From UBA8752 sp002172485 (lineage in GTDB: Bacteria; Bacteroidota; Bacteroidia; Flavobacteriales_D; Sanyastnellaceae), in contig JBELJZ010000002.1 in NCBI GenBank assembly GCA_042089915.1, forward strand, positions 62,001 through 126,000: a stretch of DNA of 64,000 bases, given 5' to 3'. The notes beneath the pieces are model-generated. The model saw only the letters and a program-made list of their open reading frames with translations, was not told the origin of the DNA and ran no database searches. Shown piece by piece: positions 53,183-61,465 of this stretch. How positions within the stretch are numbered: the first letter of the stretch is position 1; every line of letters starts with the position of its first letter. Made by a program: the position numbers and the translations under genes.

Positions 53183-54013
53183 TCAACCCTCAACGGCCAC
53201 CTCCTTTCCCTCGAGAATCGTATCGTAGAAGTTGGCGACTTCGGCGGCGGCGAGGGCGGATTCGAAGTAGGGCATCTTCGGGCAGTCCATGGCGTCCCAA
53301 GCTGCTTGGGTCTCATCGCTCAGGGTCTCAGAGCCGGCAATGACGGCGTCGGAGTAGGACATGGCCAATTTGTTCAGGGCGTCGAACGTGGGGAGCTTCA
53401 TGGACTCCACCTTGTCCGCACCGATGCCATCAAAGGCAATCTTTTCGTTCAGGCTGCCATTCAAGGTCCCATTGAACCCTTCATCATACAGGCTCGTGAC
53501 CACCTTCGTGTTTTCGAAGTGGGCGTCGTCCTTGAAGAGCTCCTTGAGGTAGAGGGGCACGAGGGAGGCCATCCAGCCGTGGCAGTGAATGATGTCTGGA
53601 GCCCAGCTCAGTTTGCGGACGGTTTCCAGCACACCGCGTGCGAAGAAGATGGCGCGTTCGTCGTTGTCGGCGACCAGCTTGTCCTTGGCATCAAACCAGG
53701 TGACTTTCTTTTTGAAGAAGTGCTCGTTGTCGATGAAATACACCTGCATCCGAGCGGTCGGAATGGAGGCCACCTTGATAATGAGTGGGTGATCCGTATC
53801 GTTGACGTTGAGGTTCATGCCACTCAGGCGAATGACCTCGTGCAACTGGTGACGGCGCTCGTTGATGACGCCGAAACGGGGCATGAAAACGCGGATTTCG
53901 CGGCCGCGCTCGTGGATGCCTTGGGGGATTTGCCGGGCAGCCTTGCTGATGGGGCTTTCCGGGAGAAAGGGTTGAATTGCTTGACTAACGTAAAGGATGC
54001 GGGTCTTGCTCAT
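53183..54013 (-). CDS. Glycogen/starch synthase-like protein, GT5 N-terminal domain only
   Basis: This 276-residue protein corresponds to the ADP-glucose synthase N-terminal (GT5) domain: 'RILYVSQAIQPFLPESPISK', 'FMPRFGVINERRHQLHEVIR', 'PDIIHCHGWMASLVPLYLKE'. It is little more than half the length of true glycogen synthases and lacks the C-terminal nucleotide-binding domain. The same short form is usual in Flavobacteria next to panC. Its enzymatic role is therefore unproven. A good promoter lies upstream, divergent from panC. Confidence 0.87.
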   Translation of the reverse strand: MSKTRILYVSQAIQPFLPESPISKAARQIPQGIHERGREIRVFMPRFGVINERRHQLHEVIRLSGMNLNVNDTDHPLIIKVASIPTARMQVYFIDNEHFFKKKVTWFDAKDKLVADNDERAIFFARGVLETVRKLSWAPDIIHCHGWMASLVPLYLKELFKDDAHFENTKVVTSLYDEGFNGTLNGSLNEKIAFDGIGADKVESMKLPTFDALNKLAMSYSDAVIAGSETLSDETQAAWDAMDCPKMPYFESALAAAEVANFYDTILEGKEVAVEG

Positions 54014-54042
54014 GGATCTCCAGGAAATAATACAGGCTTGCT

Positions 54043-54073
54043 CAAATATAAGCGAAAAGGCCGGGTTTTTCAA
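54043..54073 (-). promoter_or_regulatory. Promoter of the starch synthase-like gene (TTG-N20-TATATTTG)
   Basis: On the minus strand TTG (54073-54071) and TATATTTG (54050-54043) are 20 bases apart. This is a full match to the Bacteroidota -33/-7 consensus, and the best in the window. The leader to the ATG is about 29 bases. Confidence 0.7.
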
Positions 54074-54083
54074 GGGATTCCGG

Positions 54084-54091
54084 TACTTTCG
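54084..54091 (+). promoter_or_regulatory. Promoter core TACTTTCG for panC
   Basis: TACTTTCG matches TAnnTTTG with one C. It lies 88 bases before the chosen panC start and back to back with the divergent starch synthase promoter. No clear -33 element is visible. Confidence 0.4.
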
Positions 54092-54179
54092 CCCCTTGGA
54101 ATTCGTGAGCGTTGACAGTCGTTAACGCGGTCTTGTGTGGCCTTCACGGCCGTCTCATTTTTCTCTATCCGAACTGGAC

Positions 54180-55022
54180 ATGTTGGTTATGAGCAGCTTC
54201 CACGCTTGGAGAACAGGGTGTTTTTCTGTCACCCAAAAGTCCGCGGTCCACTTCGTGCCCACCATGGGCGCCTTGCACGATGGACATGGCGCCCTCATCC
54301 AAGCGGCGCGTCAGGCGGCCGGTGATGACGGGCACGTTGTGGTCAGTGTGTATGTGAACCCGACCCAATTCAATGATGCGTCAGACTTGTCCAAATATCC
54401 GCGGACACAGGATGCAGACGTGGACCTTGCGCGCTGTTGTGGCGCGGATGCCGTGGTGTTTCCAACGTCAGAGGAGATGTATCCGAAAGGGGTGCCCGGC
54501 CGGGCGGAACCCTCCGATTATGGTGCGCTGACCCGATTGTGGGAGGCGGCCCACCGCCCGGGGCACTTTGACGGTGTGGTGGCTGTGGTTCGCGCCTTGT
54601 TTGAAGCGACCAACCCGGTGGCAGCCTATTTTGGGGAGAAGGATTGGCAGCAGTTGGCGGTCATCCGTCGGCTGGCTGCTTTGGAGTTTCCGGAACTCGA
54701 TGTGGTGCCTGTGCCCACGGTCCGGGAGGAGGATGGCCTGGCGATGAGCTCCAGGAATGTCCATTTGAGCAGCGAGGATCGCGAGGGGGCCAAAGCCCTG
54801 TACTCTGCGCTGCAGTCTGTGGTTCGGTCAGATGGAGCCGATGAGGAAGCTCAGAAGCAAGGCGAGTTGCTGGAGCAGGCGGGGCACAGGTTGGATTATT
54901 TCGCTGTGGTGGATGCGGAAACGCTGGAGCCGAAACGGATGCAGGGCCGGCCTGGCAGGGTGCTCATTGCTTCGCATTGGGGAGGGGTGAGGCTCATTGA
55001 CAACGTGGCCTTGGAGGGTTGA
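54180..55022 (+). CDS. panC: Pantothenate synthetase
   Basis: This 280-residue enzyme condenses pantoate and beta-alanine with ATP. The HIGH-type motif reads 'PTMGALHDGHGALI'. 'VSVYVNPTQFNDASDLSKYPR', 'HFDGVVAVV', 'FGEKDWQQLAVIRRL' and 'AMSSRNVHL' are all conserved. panD is not adjacent. ATG 54180 or 54189 both fit; an upstream GTG at 54135 is less likely. Confidence 0.95.
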   Translation: MLVMSSFHAWRTGCFSVTQKSAVHFVPTMGALHDGHGALIQAARQAAGDDGHVVVSVYVNPTQFNDASDLSKYPRTQDADVDLARCCGADAVVFPTSEEMYPKGVPGRAEPSDYGALTRLWEAAHRPGHFDGVVAVVRALFEATNPVAAYFGEKDWQQLAVIRRLAALEFPELDVVPVPTVREEDGLAMSSRNVHLSSEDREGAKALYSALQSVVRSDGADEEAQKQGELLEQAGHRLDYFAVVDAETLEPKRMQGRPGRVLIASHWGGVRLIDNVALEG

Positions 55023-55030
55023 AGAACCTC

Positions 55031-55064
55031 TTTGGCGGACACGTTGACTTTTCGCCGAACTTCG
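55031..55064 (+). promoter_or_regulatory. Possible promoter upstream of tatA
   Basis: TTTG at 55031-55034 and GAACTTCG at 55057-55064 are 22 bases apart. The -7 element differs from TAnnTTTG at two positions. It ends 16 bases before the tatA ATG. Confidence 0.35.
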
Positions 55065-55080
55065 CTCCAAAATCCATCGG

Positions 55081-55251
55081 ATGGGAGCCATTGGACCTAC
55101 TCAAGTCATTCTGATCGTTCTGGTCGTCCTCTTGTTATTCGGAGGCCGGAAGATTCCCGAGTTGATGCGCGGCCTGGGCCGGGGTGTCAAGGAATTCAAG
55201 GACGCAACCCAAGAGGACCAGAAGTCCGACAATGACGCCGACAAGGCCTGA
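55081..55251 (+). CDS. tatA: Sec-independent protein translocase subunit TatA
   Basis: This 56-residue protein has an N-terminal membrane helix ('VILIVLVVLLLFGG') directly followed by the TatA amphipathic helix signature 'RKIPELMRGLGRGVKEFKDA' and a short charged tail. The 'FGG.KIPEL' motif is diagnostic. TatA forms the pore of the twin-arginine pathway. The last 20 bases overlap the next gene's start, which implies coupling. Confidence 0.95.
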   Translation: MGAIGPTQVILIVLVVLLLFGGRKIPELMRGLGRGVKEFKDATQEDQKSDNDADKA

Positions 55252-56560
55252 GGGCTGCGTGCGTTTTGGCGGATGTGTCTGGGCCCTGTTTGCGGCCTGG
55301 ACCTCGATGTGCTCGGATGTGCTAGCACAGGCGGACAGCTTGACATGGGTGGCGGTCGTCGATTCGGTGGCTCCGGACTCTCTGGGTGAGGTTGATGGGG
55401 TTGCGGCACCATTGGATTCTGCCTGGATGGCCCGCGTGGATTCGGCGTGGGCGGCATGGTGTGCCGAGGCACATTGTTTCAGCAGCGACAGCGGCGTTTG
55501 GTATGCGGGTGAGGACAGCAAATCCCTCGCTGCCCGTTTGGACACGTCCGCGATTTTGCGCGATTTGGCCGACCTCAATCGGAGGAGCGCATTGGATTTG
55601 GCCCCGCACGGAGCCGTGATCGACCGCATCTCGTTCATGATGCGGCGGCGGCCGATTTTCCTGGGGCGTATGATGGGCCGGGCCGCCCATTATTTCCCCA
55701 TGTTCGAAGAGGCGTTGGACCGCCATGGCCTGCCTCCAGAACTCAAGTATTTGCCAGTTCTCGAGAGTGGATTGAACCCCTTGGCACGCAGCCGCGCGGG
55801 CGCGACGGGATTGTGGCAGTTCATGTACAACACGGCGCGCCGTCAAGATTTGGAGATCAACAGCTGGGTCGATCAGCGCCGCGACCCACAAGCGGCCACG
55901 GACGCAGCATGCCGGTTTCTGAAGCGGCTCAATGAGATCTATGATGGGGACTGGCACTTGGCTTTGGCTGCGTACAACGCAGGGCCAGGCAATGTGAACA
56001 AGGCCATCCGCAGGGCGCGGTCCCGGGATTTCTGGACCGTTCGCCGCTTCTTGCCGCGCGAGACGGCGAAGTACGTGCCGTCCATTGTGGCATTGGCCTA
56101 TCTCTTCGCGCACCCGGTGGAGTGCGGCATTGTCCCCAGTGAGCCCCTCATTCCCCGATTTGCATTGGACACCGTGGTGGTGCACCGCAACATCCGGTTC
56201 GATCAGGTTGCGCGTGTCACGGGCCGGACCGTGGCAGAAATTGCCCAGCTCAATCCGCAATACCGCAAGGAAGTGGTGCCGGGAGAGATTGGTGGAGGAT
56301 GGCCCATTGTCTTGCCCCTAAGCGCCGTGGGTGCCTTCATCGACGGCATGCCGGAGGCATTGGAGTGGGAACCCTACCGGACCCCGGAGGTCAAGTTCGA
56401 GCCTGAGGTCACAGTGTATCGGGTTCGGAATGGAGACGTCCTGGGCACCATTGCCCGGCGCCACGGTGTTTCGGTACGGGAATTGAGGCAGTGGAATTCC
56501 TTGCGCGGCGACATGATCCGCGTGGGACAAAAACTTTACATCCATGCTGATTCGCGCTGA
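55232..56560 (+). CDS. Membrane-bound lytic murein transglycosylase D-like, with LysM domains
   Basis: This 442-residue exported protein has a hydrophobic signal segment (residues 12-30, ending 'DVLAQ'). A goose-type SLT domain (about residues 140-300) carries the catalytic Glu in 'LPVLESGLNP', followed by 'GATGLWQFM' and 'ALAAYNAGPGNVNKAI'. A degenerate LysM lies at about 330-375. A clear LysM ('YRVRNGDVLGTIARRHGVSVRELRQWN') is at the C terminus. It cleaves glycan strands in peptidoglycan. It overlaps tatA by 20 bases and the DUF4837 gene by 17. Confidence 0.93.
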   Translation: MTPTRPEGCVRFGGCVWALFAAWTSMCSDVLAQADSLTWVAVVDSVAPDSLGEVDGVAAPLDSAWMARVDSAWAAWCAEAHCFSSDSGVWYAGEDSKSLAARLDTSAILRDLADLNRRSALDLAPHGAVIDRISFMMRRRPIFLGRMMGRAAHYFPMFEEALDRHGLPPELKYLPVLESGLNPLARSRAGATGLWQFMYNTARRQDLEINSWVDQRRDPQAATDAACRFLKRLNEIYDGDWHLALAAYNAGPGNVNKAIRRARSRDFWTVRRFLPRETAKYVPSIVALAYLFAHPVECGIVPSEPLIPRFALDTVVVHRNIRFDQVARVTGRTVAEIAQLNPQYRKEVVPGEIGGGWPIVLPLSAVGAFIDGMPEALEWEPYRTPEVKFEPEVTVYRVRNGDVLGTIARRHGVSVRELRQWNSLRGDMIRVGQKLYIHADSR

Positions 56561-57656
56561 CTCCCCCCGTGCCGTGATGCTGCACATGCTGTGGCCCGCA
56601 CTGGCCGCATTGGCTTTCGTTTTCACAGGGTGCCAAGGGCCATCCACGGACAGCCCGGAGGAGGCCGCCGCCGCCCGGGCTGCCATGCTGCCTGGCAAGG
56701 TGGGCCCGAGTGGCGAGGTGGTGATGGTCGTGTCACAGGGCGCCTGGAACCGAGGGATTGATGCCGCAGTGGACAGTGTGTTCCGCCGTCCTGTTCGCGT
56801 GCTCCCGCAGTACGAGCCCCGGTTTGACATCATCCGGCTGGACCCGGAGGAATTTGATCGTTTCTGGAGGCCCCATCGCAACCTTATGGTCTTCGACATC
56901 GCAGACCGGATTGACACCCAGACGCCCTCGATGCGCGTGATGCGGTCTCGGCACGCCAAAGGCCAGATTTACGTCGAGGTGAAAGGCAGAACCGCGGAGG
57001 CTGTGGCGGAGCTGTTGCTCGACCCGGCGGAGGGAGAGATGCTCGCGGACTTGTTGGAGGACGAGGAGGCCAAGCGGTATGCGGAACTCCTTGCCCTCGA
57101 CCGGAACGCCGTGTTGGAGCAGAAAATCCGGGAAGCGCATGGCTTGACGTCCGTGCTGCCGAGGGATGCGCAGTTGGTCCAGTCCCGCGGCGGATTCCTC
57201 TGGGTCGAGCGGAACCTCACGCGGATGAAAGGGGGACGCAACCACGACGTCCAGCTGGGCATCGTGGTGCACCGAACGCCTTATGCTGGACCCTCGGATT
57301 TCACGATGGACCGCCTGTTGCAGCGCCGGGACTCCCTGCTTCAGGCGCGGGTGTTCGGCGGAAAGGAGGGGAGCTACATGACCACCGAATACCGGCTGTC
57401 TCCCCGTTACGAAGAGGTCTCCTTCCGGGGTGGTTTTGCGGCCAAGATGCGGGGCCTGTGGAAGATGGAGGGCGACTTTATGGGCGGCCCGTGGACGTCG
57501 ATGTCCTGGGTGGATTCCGAGCGGGGCCAATTGGTCACAGTCGACGGCTATGTGTACGCCCCCTATTTTGGAAAACGCGAATACTTGAGGGAAGTCGAGG
57601 CCATGGTCCGTTCCTTCGCACCGGTGCCCAATGCGCCCACCAACCCAACGCCATGA
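56544..57656 (+). CDS. DUF4837 family lipoprotein
   Basis: This 370-residue lipoprotein has lipobox 'FTGC', then a conserved domain with 'VMVVSQGAWNRGIDAAV', 'PQYEPRFDIIRLDP' and 'FMGGPWTSMSWVDSERGQLVTVDGYVYAP'. The last of these is characteristic of DUF4837. The function is unknown; the gene normally accompanies tatA and the transglycosylase in Flavobacteria, as here. It is coupled to the FKBP gene by an ATGA overlap. Confidence 0.9.
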   Translation: MLIRADSPRAVMLHMLWPALAALAFVFTGCQGPSTDSPEEAAAARAAMLPGKVGPSGEVVMVVSQGAWNRGIDAAVDSVFRRPVRVLPQYEPRFDIIRLDPEEFDRFWRPHRNLMVFDIADRIDTQTPSMRVMRSRHAKGQIYVEVKGRTAEAVAELLLDPAEGEMLADLLEDEEAKRYAELLALDRNAVLEQKIREAHGLTSVLPRDAQLVQSRGGFLWVERNLTRMKGGRNHDVQLGIVVHRTPYAGPSDFTMDRLLQRRDSLLQARVFGGKEGSYMTTEYRLSPRYEEVSFRGGFAAKMRGLWKMEGDFMGGPWTSMSWVDSERGQLVTVDGYVYAPYFGKREYLREVEAMVRSFAPVPNAPTNPTP

Positions 57657-58084
57657 AGTACACCATCCATTACACCTTGCGCGCCGACGGCCCGGAAGGA
57701 GAGATCATCGAGGCCACCGTACCGGAAGAGCCCTTCACCTTCGAAGCGGGAGCGGATGAGATTCTGGAGGACTTGGAAAACGCGGTGAAAGCTGCTTCAG
57801 TGGGCGACACCATGGAGGTGCTCATTCCGGCAGACCGGGCCTACGGGCCGGAGATGGAAGGCGCCTTTGCCGTGTTGCCCAAGACGCAGTTCGTGGATGA
57901 GGAGGGCATGGACGATTCCGTGATGAACGAGGGCGAAGTGGTGGTCATGCGGGACGACTCCGGTGACGAACTGCACGGCGTCGTGATCGGGGTGACGGAG
58001 GAAGAAGTCGAAGTGGACTTCAATCACCCCTTGGCTGGAATCGACTTGCACTTTTCCCTTCAACTGATGACCACGGAGGCCTGA
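57653..58084 (+). CDS. FKBP-type peptidyl-prolyl isomerase, SlyD-like
   Basis: This 143-residue acidic FKBP-fold protein shows the family signatures 'MKYTIHYTLRADG', 'GDTMEVLIPADRAYGP' and the SlyD C-terminal motif 'DFNHPLAGIDLHFSLQL'. The insert-in-flap chaperone domain region is present ('FVDEEGMDDSVMNEGEVVVMRDD' part). The His-rich tail of enterobacterial SlyD is absent. It is a cytoplasmic folding helper. The start was chosen at the ATGA overlap with DUF4837. Confidence 0.92.
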   Translation: MKYTIHYTLRADGPEGEIIEATVPEEPFTFEAGADEILEDLENAVKAASVGDTMEVLIPADRAYGPEMEGAFAVLPKTQFVDEEGMDDSVMNEGEVVVMRDDSGDELHGVVIGVTEEEVEVDFNHPLAGIDLHFSLQLMTTEA

Positions 58085-58094
58085 GTTCATCGAC

Positions 58095-58976
58095 ATGTCC
58101 GCAGTGAACAAAGCGTCTTCTCGCAGCAGTGCCCATGGGTTTTCTGCGTTGTCCACGTCGGTTGGCGTGGCATTGACGTTGACCATTCTGGGTGCGCTTT
58201 TGGCGCTGGCCATGGTGGTCCGGGATTTGCGGACGGACTGGTTGTCGGCGGTGCAGGTTGAAGTGGCGCTGGATCGGCAGGATGTGGGCACAGCAGAGCG
58301 ATGGGAGTCCCAATGGGCCGAGGACCCCGCAGTGGCGCAAGCGCATTTTGTTTCGTCGGATTCGGCATCCTCCGAGTTGGAGCGCGAATTGGGGGAGCCC
58401 TTCATGGATTTCCTGGGCGCGTCGCCGTTGCCGGCCACGGTGGCCCTTACTTTGAAGGGAGCTTGGATGGCCGAGGCGGGATCGGCTGGCCTTGCCGAAG
58501 CTGTGGATCGTTGGGAGCAAATCCCCGGAGTGGCCCGGGTGGAGTACCCGCAAAGGGTGCTGGAACGTTTGGAGCGGGGCTTCTCCGATTGGACCATTCC
58601 ATCCGCCGTGGCGGCTTTGCTTTTGCTGGCCCTGGTCATGGCCCAGATTTCCAATGTGGTCCGACTGAGTGTGTTTGGTCGCCGCCATTTGATCCGCAGC
58701 ATGGAGCTCGTGGGCGCACCGAGAACGCGCATTCGCCGTCCATTTCTGGCCGAGGCCATGGGGTACGGCGTGGTGGGCGCCCTGCTGTCCTACGCTGCTG
58801 TCGTGGGCATGCTGATTGGCCTGAAGCCGTTTCTCGGGGTGCTGCAGACATGGTCTTTTGCAGAACTGTGGCCCATTCTCCTGGCGCAATTGGTGGTGGG
58901 CTTGACCATCACAGGATGGAGTGCCCGATGGGCGGTGGGCCGGTACCTGGGGGCGAGCCTGGATCGCCTCATGTGA
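58095..58976 (+). CDS. ftsX: Cell division permease FtsX
   Basis: This 293-residue FtsX has four membrane helices: one after the N terminus ('GVALTLTILGALLALAMVV') and three in the C-terminal half ('AVAALLLLALVMAQISNVVRL' and so on). The first extracytoplasmic loop is large. 'FGRRHLIRSMELVGAPRTRIRRPF' is the conserved FtsE-contact region. FtsEX controls peptidoglycan hydrolysis at the septum. ftsE is not adjacent. DUF3098 and uppP follow, the standard flavobacterial order. Confidence 0.93.
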   Translation: MSAVNKASSRSSAHGFSALSTSVGVALTLTILGALLALAMVVRDLRTDWLSAVQVEVALDRQDVGTAERWESQWAEDPAVAQAHFVSSDSASSELERELGEPFMDFLGASPLPATVALTLKGAWMAEAGSAGLAEAVDRWEQIPGVARVEYPQRVLERLERGFSDWTIPSAVAALLLLALVMAQISNVVRLSVFGRRHLIRSMELVGAPRTRIRRPFLAEAMGYGVVGALLSYAAVVGMLIGLKPFLGVLQTWSFAELWPILLAQLVVGLTITGWSARWAVGRYLGASLDRLM

Positions 58977-58998
58977 ACACCTTGGCATCCTGACCCCT

Positions 58999-59006
58999 TA
59001 TTTTCG
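58999..59006 (+). promoter_or_regulatory. Promoter core TATTTTCG directly before the DUF3098 gene
   Basis: TATTTTCG matches TAnnTTTG with one C and ends only 5 bases before the ATG at 59012. Transcription would then start at or beside the start codon, giving an essentially leaderless mRNA. Confidence 0.45.
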
Positions 59007-59011
59007 CAGAC

Positions 59012-59275
59012 ATGGACAGCTCATCGACTTCCGCCAACGGCCGCAACGCGTTCCCTTTCGAACGGAAGAATTACCTCTTCTTCCTCATCGGGCTGGCCCT
59101 GCTTACTGTGGGATACATGCTGATGAGCGGGGGCGGTGTGGAGGACCCGAATGAGTTCTCGGACGCCATTTTCAGTAAGCGCCGCATCACCATTGCGCCG
59201 TTGACTGTCCTTTTGGGATATGGCGTCATTTTTTACAGCATCCTGAAGCGCTTTCCTTCTGAGGAGAAGGCCTGA
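59012..59275 (+). CDS. DUF3098 family small membrane protein
   Basis: This 87-residue protein has two membrane helices ('YLFFLIGLALLTVGYMLMSGG' and 'IAPLTVLLGYGVIFYSIL') separated by 'DPNEFSDAIFSKRRI', the signature of DUF3098. The function is unknown; the family occurs between ftsX and uppP in Bacteroidota. Its stop shares a base with the uppP start (TGATG). Confidence 0.93.
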   Translation: MDSSSTSANGRNAFPFERKNYLFFLIGLALLTVGYMLMSGGGVEDPNEFSDAIFSKRRITIAPLTVLLGYGVIFYSILKRFPSEEKA

Positions 59276-60069
59276 TGGGGGCGCTTGAAGCGTTTTTGCT
59301 CGGCCTGATTCAAGGCCTCACGGAATTCCTGCCGGTCAGCAGTTCGGGCCACCTTGAAATTGGCAAGGCCCTGCTTGGCGTGGAGGAGGGTGGATTGGCC
59401 TTCAGTGTCGTGGTGCACGGCGCCACGGCGATCAGCACCATGGTGGTCTTCCGCAAGGACATCGTCGATGTGGTTTCGGGCACCTTCCGGCCGGGTTCGG
59501 AAGGCGGTCCCGCCCGGAAATTTGCAGGCCTTGTCATGGTGTCCATGGTGCCTGTGGGCATCGTTGGGCTGATGTTCAAGGAGGCCATTGAAGCCCGCTT
59601 GGACGGTCATTTGGGGCCGGTCGGCATCGCGTTGATGGTGACCGCTGCGCTGTTGTGGTGGGCCCAACGCCGGGGGCGTGAAGGCGGACAGGTCGGCTGG
59701 TGGCAGGCGTTCATCATTGGCTTGGCGCAGGCCGTGGCGGTGTTGCCCGGCATCAGCCGGAGTGGCGCGACCATTTCTGCGGCTTTGCTCCTCGGTGTGG
59801 ACCGGGAAGAAGCCGCGCGATTCAGTTTCTTGATGGTGTTGCCGCCGATTCTTGGTGCCACAGCGCTGGAAGTCAAGGACGTGTTGGAGGGCGCAGAGGT
59901 TGTCGGCAATGCGATTCCGTCCTCGTCACTGGTGATCGGTGCCGTAGCTGCCTTCGCGAGCGGATGGTGGGCGTGCCGCTTCATGATTTCGCTCGTCAAG
60001 CGCAATGGATTTCAGGGCTTTGCCGTTTACTGTGCGTTGGCGGGATTGACCGCCTTGATTTTCAGCTGA
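59275..60069 (+). CDS. uppP: Undecaprenyl-diphosphate phosphatase
   Basis: This 264-residue membrane enzyme recycles undecaprenyl pyrophosphate, the carrier for cell-wall synthesis. Both active-site motifs are present: 'QGLTEFLPVSSSGHLEI' at residues about 14-30 and 'LPGISRSGATIS' near residue 160. Seven to eight membrane helices are predicted. The gene that often follows in related genomes (truB) is not here; a lipoprotein gene follows after 3 bases. Confidence 0.96.
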   Translation: MGALEAFLLGLIQGLTEFLPVSSSGHLEIGKALLGVEEGGLAFSVVVHGATAISTMVVFRKDIVDVVSGTFRPGSEGGPARKFAGLVMVSMVPVGIVGLMFKEAIEARLDGHLGPVGIALMVTAALLWWAQRRGREGGQVGWWQAFIIGLAQAVAVLPGISRSGATISAALLLGVDREEAARFSFLMVLPPILGATALEVKDVLEGAEVVGNAIPSSSLVIGAVAAFASGWWACRFMISLVKRNGFQGFAVYCALAGLTALIFS

Positions 60070-60072
60070 CCC

Positions 60073-60612
60073 ATGTCCATTCGTTTGTCCCTTTTCCTTG
60101 CCTTGACCCTGCTGGTTGGGGCTTGCACGCCGAAAGTGCAGTTTGATGAACCCATGCCGCCATCGCGGTGGAACATGCCGAACATCCCCAAGGATTTCCG
60201 CGGCACCTTCCTCAATGAGGAGGGCGAGGTGGACATGCGGATTGGCAAGGACACCATTTACGATGAAGGGGAGGTGCTGGTGAACGGGGAGGACTTTTTG
60301 CTGCGCCGGATGGCGGGCCATGTGGTGTGCAGCCTGCCGGTTCCGGAAACCGGGCATTGGGACGTACTCGTGTTGCGAAAAGAGGGAGACGACGTGGTCT
60401 TCGGTACGTTCAAGGACGACGATGCCTTCCTCCGCCGGATGGCCACATTGCTGGAGGTGGCGCCGGAGCGCCAGAAATCCGGGGGAACGCCAGGGTACAA
60501 GTACACGTTGATTCGCCCCTCAGCCAAGGAGTTCAAGGCCATGCTCAAGGAGCGTCTGTACAAAGAGGATGACCCCCTGCCCCTCCCCAGAGGCGGGACG
60601 TTCAGGCCATGA
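60073..60612 (+). CDS. Small lipoprotein of unknown function
   Basis: This 179-residue lipoprotein has lipobox 'LLVGAC' (Cys18), followed by a mainly beta body ('FRGTFLNEEGEVDMRIGKDTIYDEG') and a basic helical C-terminal part. The opening 'FxGxFxNEEG' plus turn pattern suggests a lipocalin-like or DUF-type barrel, but I recognise no family. It follows uppP by 3 bases and is probably co-transcribed. The last 11 bases overlap the convergent superoxide dismutase gene. Confidence 0.78.
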   Translation: MSIRLSLFLALTLLVGACTPKVQFDEPMPPSRWNMPNIPKDFRGTFLNEEGEVDMRIGKDTIYDEGEVLVNGEDFLLRRMAGHVVCSLPVPETGHWDVLVLRKEGDDVVFGTFKDDDAFLRRMATLLEVAPERQKSGGTPGYKYTLIRPSAKEFKAMLKERLYKEDDPLPLPRGGTFRP

Positions 60613-61348
60613 GGCCAGCCACTGCACCCCAGTGGATGCGGTCCATCAGTGCGCTCACATACGCCCCGCGCCGGTTCTGATAGTTGAGGTAATAGGCGTG
60701 CTCCCAAACGTCGATTCCGAGCAGGGGGCGCCCTTGGGATTCAGCGGGCACGATGCCGGCCATCAAAGGGTTGTCTTGGTTGGGTGTGGAGGTCACAAAC
60801 AAGCGGTCCCGACGTTGGGGGTCTTGCACCAACCAGGCCCAGCCGGATCCGAAGCGCTTTGCAGCTGCGGTGGCCAGGGCTTCCATGCAGGTTTCCACAC
60901 TTCCAAAGGAGGAGGAAATTCGCTCCGCCAGCACACCCGAAGGGGCGCGGTCTTCAGACTGGGTGGGCGGTTGAAGGATGGTCCAGAACAAGGCGTGGTT
61001 GAAGTGGCCGCCGCCATTGTTGCGCAGGGCGGTGTCGTCGGCTTGGATGCTGGCGAGGAGGTCTTCGAGCGGTCGCCCTTGCAACGCATGCCCTTCTAAG
61101 GCGGCATTCAACTTCTTGACATATCCCGCATGGTGACGGCCGTGGTGGATTTTCATCGTCTGGCGGTCCACAGCGGGTTCGAGGGCTTCGTGGGGAAAGC
61201 CCAATTCTGGCAGCGTGAACCCGGTGATGTCTCCGGAAGGAGTCGGCTCAGGTGCTGCTCCACAGCCGATGAGGCTGGAGACGAGGGGGGTGGCGACCAG
61301 GCCTGCGCCGGCAAGTCCGCTGATTTTGATGAAGGTCCGCTTGTCCAT
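60602..61348 (-). CDS. Exported Fe/Mn superoxide dismutase
   Basis: This 248-residue protein has an N-terminal export signal ('KRTFIK' then a Gly/Ala-rich hydrophobic stretch ending 'SLIGC'), followed by a full Fe/Mn SOD domain. All four metal ligands are visible: His in 'MKIHHGRHH', His in 'FNHALFW', and Asp and His in 'DVWEHAYYLNYQN'. SOD removes superoxide. The signal looks Tat-like (one Lys-Arg) combined with a lipobox-like Cys, so it may be a membrane-attached periplasmic enzyme. The start at 61348 gives the signal directly; the longer frame adds 35 atypical residues. Confidence 0.92.
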   Translation of the reverse strand: MDKRTFIKISGLAGAGLVATPLVSSLIGCGAAPEPTPSGDITGFTLPELGFPHEALEPAVDRQTMKIHHGRHHAGYVKKLNAALEGHALQGRPLEDLLASIQADDTALRNNGGGHFNHALFWTILQPPTQSEDRAPSGVLAERISSSFGSVETCMEALATAAAKRFGSGWAWLVQDPQRRDRLFVTSTPNQDNPLMAGIVPAESQGRPLLGIDVWEHAYYLNYQNRRGAYVSALMDRIHWGAVAGLMA

Positions 61349-61465
61349 GGTGAAGGTTCTGGGCTTGAATTTCTGACGGGACGTCCATAATCCAACCTCC
61401 ATCGTTGGCGTTGGTTCAACGGTGCCTGGTGGACGCCCGTTCCAGCCCGGCATCTTTGTGTCTCC

